From positions 1-64,000 of the forward strand of contig NZ_PPTT01000003.1 in NCBI RefSeq assembly GCF_003339815.1: a DNA stretch of 64,000 nucleotides, in the 5' to 3' direction. Source of the stretch: Eggerthella sinensis. GTDB lineage: Bacteria > Actinomycetota > Coriobacteriia > Coriobacteriales > Eggerthellaceae. Of this stretch, positions 59,629-64,000 are shown in pieces; the first letter of the stretch is position 1; each line of letters begins with the position of its first letter. The notes beneath the pieces were generated by a model. That model searched no databases. It was not told the origin of the DNA and was given only the letters and a program-made list of their open reading frames with translations. Position numbers and translations under genes: made by a program.

Positions 59629-59994
59629 CTACCGCTTGCGCCAGCGGTCGAAAAGCGAACCGGGGCGCGTCGTTTTCGCCGCCTTGATGCGGTACGCGGG
59701 GTTGTGCCGCAGAAACACCCGACGGCAGATGCGCGTCACGGCAAGACCGATAAGTGTGGTCAGCAGGAAGCTGAACGCCAGGTCGAACACCGCATCGTTG
59801 TGTTCGAGCCACGCGTATGCGCATGCCAGCAAGAAAAACACCGACAGCACGCCCGTGATGGCCGTGAACATCTTGATGAGCAGCTCCTTGGCGCGGTTCG
59901 GGGAATACCGCCAGGCAGCAACGATGTACACGATCGCCGCAACCACGGCGAGCACGATGAGCAACGGCACGATACGCGAAAGACGAGCGATCAT
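59629..59994 (-). CDS. small membrane protein of unknown function
   Basis: This protein of about 121 residues has three hydrophobic segments (~5-27, ~43-60, ~67-88) and a strongly basic C-terminal tail (RICRRVFLRHNPAYRIKAAK, ending RWRKR) that should face the cytoplasm. I do not recognise a family. The ATG at 59994 has AAGGA at 9 nt. The ATG at 60003 abuts that site but remains possible. It sits between the tRNA gene and a hybrid histidine kinase gene on the same strand. Confidence 0.65.
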   Translation of the reverse strand: MIARLSRIVPLLIVLAVVAAIVYIVAAWRYSPNRAKELLIKMFTAITGVLSVFFLLACAYAWLEHNDAVFDLAFSFLLTTLIGLAVTRICRRVFLRHNPAYRIKAAKTTRPGSLFDRWRKR

Positions 59995-60105
59995 CGATGG
60001 CATTCCTTTCCCCGGTCGGGATGCGCGAGCATCCGGCAGCGGCTAACGTTGTCGGCATCATACCAGACCCGCGCCCACCAGTACGACAACAACTCAACGG
60101 GCAAC

Positions 60106-62088
60106 CTATTCGTCGCCCGGTCGCTCCACAAACGTCTGGAACAGGTGGCACACCTCGCTGATGCCGATGGGTTTCACCGCGAAACCGTCCATGCCCGCCT
60201 CGAACGCGCGCTGGCGGTCTTCCACGTAGGCGTTCGCCGTGGTGGCGATGATGGGCGGGCGCTTCCGTCCCGCCTTTGCATACCGCTCCACGATGGCGCG
60301 CGCCGCTTCCAGCCCGTCCATACCCGGCATCTGAATATCCATGAAGATGAGGTCGAAACGGTCCTCGGGCTCGCCTTCCAGCAGTTCGAGCGCCTCAATG
60401 CCGTTCCACGCGCGCTCCACCGTTGCGCCCGTCGACGTGATCATCTCTTCGGCAATCTCGCCGATGATCTCGTTATCCTCCGCAAGCAGCGCGTGCACGT
60501 GCGACCACGAGCAGGTTTCAACCGGCTCGTCGGAGGCGAGGTGCTCGGTCATCATCGTTTCGGCAAGCTGCTCTTCGCATTCCTCGCCCTCGCATGCGAC
60601 GAACGGCAGGATGAGCGTGAAGCAGGAGCCCTTTCCGCATTGGCTTCGCACGGTTATGGTGCCGCCCATGAGATCGGCGAGGTTCTTCACGATGGCCATG
60701 CCGAGGCCCGTTCCCTCAACCGACAGACGCGTCGGAACGTCTTCGCGCTCGAACGGGTCGAACACGCGCGACATGAATTCCTTCGACATGCCGATGCCGT
60801 CGTCCTCCACGATGAAGCGGATGAGGCGCACGGGGCGCTCGCTGCCGTTCTCGTCCATCGCGGAGGAGGGCAAGCCGTGCTCGTCGATGAAGCGCTCGCG
60901 CTCTTCGGACGTGAGCTCCTCCACCTCGAAATTCACCAGACCGTCCGGCTCGGTGTACTTCACCGCGTTGCCCAGCAGGTTGATAAGCACCTGGCTCACG
61001 CGCATCTCGTCGCCCATCACCAGGCCGTCCGCCACCTCGACGCGCGAGACCGCGAACGTGAGGTGCTTCGTATCGGCCTGCGGCCGCACGATGGACGTGA
61101 GCGTTTCCACCACCGAGCGAATATCGAACGGCCTCGAGCTCAGGTCGATTTGGCCGCTCTCTATCTTGCTCATATCCAGCACGTCGTTCACGAGGTTCAA
61201 CAGATGGTGCGACGAAAGCTGTACCTTGCCCAAGCTCTCCCGTACCCGCTTCTCGTCGTCGGCGTGCTCGTAGGCGATGTCGGTGAGGCCCATGATGGCC
61301 GTCAGCGGCGTGCGAATATCGTGCGACACGTTCGACAGGAACTTCGATTTCGCCTCGCTTGCATCGAGCGCGGTGGCGACGGCGCGACGCAAGCTTTCCT
61401 GCAACTCTTCTTGCTGGCGGTTCTTGCGCCTGAGCACGAAGAAGAACAGCACGAGCGCGAGCAGCACGGCGGCCATGAGCACCGTTGCGGTGGTGATGGC
61501 ATCGACGCGCGTGGCGGTAACGGCATCGTAGAGCCGATCGAACGATTGGGAGGCGTTGTTCATGATGGCGTCGTTGTGCTCCACCATCACGTCGATGCGC
61601 GGGTTGATGTTGAAGGCAAGGAAGTCCGAGATCGTCTCGTCGCTCGCATCGCTCAGGCTCAGGCTGACCAGCTTTTGCTGCTCGATGCGCAGGTCGCTGT
61701 ATTCGTCGACGAGCGCTTGCGCCGTTTCGGTATTGCCGCGACAGCGCTTCGCTATCATGTCGATGGCGTCCTTGAGCTCGGTATCGATGATGGCGAAGTC
61801 GGTTTTGACGCTTGCCACCGTTTCGGGCGTGCGCGTGTACGCCAGCCGATCGTCGAGCGTGCGAATTTGCATGAGCAAGGTCTCGGTTCGACCCGAGGCC
61901 ACCGTGACCGTGTACGGATGTTGCTTGAGGTCTTCGGTCTTCGTGTCGATGGCGTTCATGTTCACCAGCAGCACGGCATAGAACGATGCGAGCAGAACCA
62001 GCAAGATAAGCGCGGCGATTGCATAGACCGGACCCGAGTCGAGCATACGTCCGAGCCGATCGCGCTTACGCGATGAAACCTTGTTCAT
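60106..62088 (-). CDS. hybrid sensor histidine kinase with receiver domain
   Basis: The 660-residue protein has a transmembrane helix (~20-43), an extracytoplasmic, mostly helical sensor (~45-195), and a second helix (~198-220). The H-box is SNVSHDIRTPLTA (His256), and the N-box (LINLLGNAVKY) and G-boxes (DDGIGM, GTGLGM) follow. A C-terminal receiver domain has phospho-acceptor Asp584 (LIFMDIQMPGMDG) and the AVKPI Lys. No HPt or DNA-binding output domain is present, so phosphate must pass to another protein. No response regulator lies beside it. The input is unknown. Confidence 0.92.
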   Translation of the reverse strand: MNKVSSRKRDRLGRMLDSGPVYAIAALILLVLLASFYAVLLVNMNAIDTKTEDLKQHPYTVTVASGRTETLLMQIRTLDDRLAYTRTPETVASVKTDFAIIDTELKDAIDMIAKRCRGNTETAQALVDEYSDLRIEQQKLVSLSLSDASDETISDFLAFNINPRIDVMVEHNDAIMNNASQSFDRLYDAVTATRVDAITTATVLMAAVLLALVLFFFVLRRKNRQQEELQESLRRAVATALDASEAKSKFLSNVSHDIRTPLTAIMGLTDIAYEHADDEKRVRESLGKVQLSSHHLLNLVNDVLDMSKIESGQIDLSSRPFDIRSVVETLTSIVRPQADTKHLTFAVSRVEVADGLVMGDEMRVSQVLINLLGNAVKYTEPDGLVNFEVEELTSEERERFIDEHGLPSSAMDENGSERPVRLIRFIVEDDGIGMSKEFMSRVFDPFEREDVPTRLSVEGTGLGMAIVKNLADLMGGTITVRSQCGKGSCFTLILPFVACEGEECEEQLAETMMTEHLASDEPVETCSWSHVHALLAEDNEIIGEIAEEMITSTGATVERAWNGIEALELLEGEPEDRFDLIFMDIQMPGMDGLEAARAIVERYAKAGRKRPPIIATTANAYVEDRQRAFEAGMDGFAVKPIGISEVCHLFQTFVERPGDE

Positions 62089-62166
62089 GAAGGCAGCTCC
62101 GATATACGAGCGTATGACCGCACGCGAGGGAAGTGCGGCGAATCCTACGCGGAAGATTTCTTCACA

Positions 62167-62195
62167 CGAACGCCGCCCGGCTCGGGCGGCGTTCG
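62167..62195 (-). terminator. terminator of lemA
   Basis: A 13-bp perfect GC-rich stem (62167-62179 with 62183-62195) with a 3-nt loop lies 11 bp past the lemA stop. On the minus strand it is followed by TGTGAAGAAATC, without a strong T-run. Confidence 0.5.
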
Positions 62196-62205
62196 TCGAG
62201 TCTAC

Positions 62206-62760
62206 TTAGAACTGCACCTTCGGTGCAACTTCGGCACCGGCAGTCGCGTCGAAGCTGTCGCGCTGCTTGAAGCCCATCATGCCGGCGATGAGCACCGCGG
62301 GGAAGGTCTGAATTGCGGTGTTGTACTTCATCACCGTGTCGTTGAAGCTCTGACGCATGTAGCTGATTTTGTCTTCGGTGTTGGAAAGCTCGGCCTGCAG
62401 CTGCTGGAAGTTCGTGTTCGCCTTGAGGTCGGGATAGGCCTCGGCAACGGCGAACAGGTTTTTCAGCGCGCCGGTCAGAATGCCGTCGGCTTCCATCTTG
62501 CCCTCGGGCGTGCCGGCGTTCATCACGGCGGTGCGCGCCTTCGTCACCTCTTCGAGCGTACCGCTCTCGTGAGCCGCGTAGCCCTTCACGGTTTCGACGA
62601 GGTTCGGAATGAGATCGAGACGGCGCTGCAACTGCACATCAATCTGCGCCCAGGCGTTGTCCACCATGTTGCGCAGCTTGATGAGGTTGTTGTACAGCCC
62701 GATCACGGCCACAACCAACACGACGACGATGACAAGGATGATGATCAATGGAATGCTCAT
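62206..62760 (-). CDS. lemA: LemA family protein
   Basis: The 184-residue protein has an N-terminal transmembrane helix (residues 3-22) followed by the LemA helical domain: NNLIKLRNMVDNAWAQIDVQLQRR-type start, then RLDLIPNLVETVKGYAAHE, and the terminal IQTFPAVLIAGMMGFKQRDSF. The N-terminus is out and the helical domain lies in the cytoplasm or at the membrane by family models. Function is poorly known. Family members often sit by DUF2207 or TPM-domain genes, which agrees with the DUF2207 gene at 57415. ATG 62760 has AAGGAG upstream. Confidence 0.93.
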   Translation of the reverse strand: MSIPLIIILVIVVVLVVAVIGLYNNLIKLRNMVDNAWAQIDVQLQRRLDLIPNLVETVKGYAAHESGTLEEVTKARTAVMNAGTPEGKMEADGILTGALKNLFAVAEAYPDLKANTNFQQLQAELSNTEDKISYMRQSFNDTVMKYNTAIQTFPAVLIAGMMGFKQRDSFDATAGAEVAPKVQF

Positions 62761-62971
62761 ATCGCTCCTTCGCTATTACGTAGACAGCATTCTACCATCG
62801 CGCAACCCTTTGAGGGAATATGGAACCATTCGGTAAACCAAACCGTAACGCTTATGTTTCAGAAGGCTGACGGTTCCCGCACCCTTCGCGGGCTTTCGGG
62901 CGTCCTTTTCCCGCGCATGATAGGTTTCGGGATACCTCCCGCTCCGCTCCCGCCCCCGCAGAAAGGCCGTC

Positions 62972-63550
62972 GTGGTTGCCATGCCCGATTCCCATATCGC
63001 AGAAACGTTCAAACATCGCAGCAACGTCGGTAAGGTGTCGGTGGTCGCGCTGCTGTTGCTGCCGCTCATCGGCCTCGGGTGCGTGCTGCTCCCCAGCGAC
63101 ATCGTGCTGACGCTGCCGTACCTGCTGGGCGGCGTCATGGCAGTGTCGGGCATCGCGAGCGTGGTGGCGGGCGTGCGCGCCCGCAAGCTCGAAGCGGGAA
63201 AGCACAGCATTGGCACCGGGCTCGTCATGGGCGTGGTAGGCGTGGTGGCCGTGCTGCAGGGCAGCGCCTCCATCATCTACATCGGCGTGATCTGGGGCGT
63301 GTTGGGCCTGTTGAAGGCGGCGCACGGGTTTGACGACACGCTGCGCCATATCGCCGCGCACGAACGGTTCATCCTGATTCTGGCATTCGCCGTGTTCAAC
63401 CTCGTGGTGTCCATCCTCTTGGTGTCGAACCCGTTCGGCAGCATCGACCACCACATCATCGTGCTGGGCGTCGAGCTGCTGGCCTACCCCTTCCGCGTCG
63501 TGCTGACGAAGCGGGGCATGCGCGTGGAAGCCGAGCCCGACGAGGGTTAG
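62972..63550 (+). CDS. HdeD/DUF308-family membrane protein
   Basis: The 192-residue protein has six predicted helices in pairs (about 20-42, 46-67, 80-100, 101-120, 133-150, 155-172) with the DUF308 pattern of repeated LLGGVMAVSGIASVVAG-like segments. HdeD is linked to acid tolerance in enterobacteria; here the role is unknown. The GTG at 62972 has AAAGG at 5-nt spacing. The ATG at 62981 is an alternative. The stop overlaps that of the convergent ispE gene. The 211-bp gap before it shows no clear feature. Confidence 0.75.
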   Translation: MVAMPDSHIAETFKHRSNVGKVSVVALLLLPLIGLGCVLLPSDIVLTLPYLLGGVMAVSGIASVVAGVRARKLEAGKHSIGTGLVMGVVGVVAVLQGSASIIYIGVIWGVLGLLKAAHGFDDTLRHIAAHERFILILAFAVFNLVVSILLVSNPFGSIDHHIIVLGVELLAYPFRVVLTKRGMRVEAEPDEG

Positions 63551-64000
63551 CGGTTCGGGACGACGGCTGCGCGCGTCGAGCCGAAGGTGGTGGCGCGCGC
63601 CCACCAGCCGCGCATGCGCGCTTCGGCCGCCACGCGACCCGCGTCGGCGAACGTGGGACACTGCATGAACACCGCCGAGCCGCTGCCCGACATGAGCACG
63701 CGCTCCACGTCGCTGCGCTCGCTCGCCCACGTGCGGATGTCCACGAGCGCGGGCAACAGCTGCTCGGAAACGGGCACGAGGTTGTTGCACAGCGGCACGT
63801 CGCTCGCCTGGCGGGCAGCGAGAGCCGCGTCGCGGTCGGCTGCGGGAATCGCGGTGGGGTGCTCGTCGAACGCACGGTACGCGGCGGCCGTCGACACGCC
63901 GCCCTCCGGTTTCACCAGCACCACGTTCGTGTTCATGGGTTGCAGGTTGTGCGCGAACACGTCGCCGACGCCGGTGAAGCACGCGCAGCCGCCGTGCAGG
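63547..64000 (-). CDS. ispE: 4-diphosphocytidyl-2-C-methyl-D-erythritol kinase (3' part)
   Basis: The C-terminal part of IspE continues beyond the window's right edge. The visible frame begins GGCACFTGVGDVFAHNLQP and includes the GHMP motif 3 segment VLMSGSGSAVFM and a terminal WWARATTF. IspE phosphorylates CDP-methylerythritol in the non-mevalonate isoprenoid pathway, in the cytoplasm. About 150 residues are visible. The N-terminal ATP-binding motif lies outside the window. The stop overlaps that of the HdeD-like gene. Confidence 0.9.
   Translation of the reverse strand, partial: LHGGCACFTGVGDVFAHNLQPMNTNVVLVKPEGGVSTAAAYRAFDEHPTAIPAADRDAALAARQASDVPLCNNLVPVSEQLLPALVDIRTWASERSDVERVLMSGSGSAVFMQCPTFADAGRVAAEARMRGWWARATTFGSTRAAVVPNR

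Overview
This 64 kb window is high-GC DNA from an anaerobic actinobacterium, most likely of the family Eggerthellaceae (an Eggerthella or Gordonibacter type of genome). The evidence is the pile-up of Tat-exported FAD reductases, each beside a membrane-spanning LuxR-type regulator, together with DMSO-reductase-family molybdoenzymes and multihaem cytochrome lipoproteins. Species cannot be fixed from the sequence alone. Three exact 16-bp parS sites (about 0.6, 27.4 and 33.1 kb) and rlmH suggest the window lies near the replication origin, but no origin or parAB genes are present.

Layout. 0.3-1.3 kb: an ACT-domain protein and folE. 1.5-25.7 kb: five flavoprotein/LuxR pairs (flavoproteins at 1487, 5603, 11475, 18671 and 22101), two of them with a six-haem cytochrome lipoprotein gene. 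Interspersed are housekeeping genes (cyclophilin, exonuclease III, rlmH) and a large secreted M6-like metalloprotease. 25.8-39.8 kb: two molybdoenzyme operons on the minus strand. The downstream one (25.8-32.8 kb) encodes a catalytic subunit with a probable Cys metal ligand, a 4Fe-4S subunit, an NrfD/DmsC-like anchor, a TorD-like chaperone and NapG/NapH-like electron-transfer proteins. The upstream one (33.1-39.8 kb) encodes a catalytic subunit with a probable Ser ligand, a 4Fe-4S subunit and a TorD-like chaperone, followed directly by two histidine kinases and a response regulator. 40.1-45.6 kb: a MarR regulator and a 1678-residue wall-anchored Cna-B repeat protein. 45.8-47.6 kb: a glycine riboswitch controlling an AGCS-family symporter. 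47.7-57.3 kb: two more LuxR/flavoprotein pairs, flanking a cytidylate-kinase-like gene, a tRNA-binding-domain gene, a shikimate-kinase-like gene and an EamA transporter. 57.4-64 kb: a DUF2207 protein, tRNA-Ser(GCU), a small membrane protein, a hybrid histidine kinase, lemA, an HdeD-like protein and the 3' part of ispE.

How it works together. The window reads as a bank of extracytoplasmic anaerobic respiratory reductases. Each flavoprotein probably reduces a different small organic acceptor outside the membrane. Electrons would come from the quinone pool, through a haem lipoprotein in two cases and through unlinked donors in the others. Each neighbouring LuxR protein has many membrane helices and a C-terminal helix-turn-helix, and is probably the substrate-responsive switch for its partner. 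Individual intergenic regions carry their own inverted repeats, which fits pair-specific control. Substrates cannot be read from the sequence. Only the flavoprotein at 49404 keeps the catalytic residues of classical fumarate/urocanate reductases.
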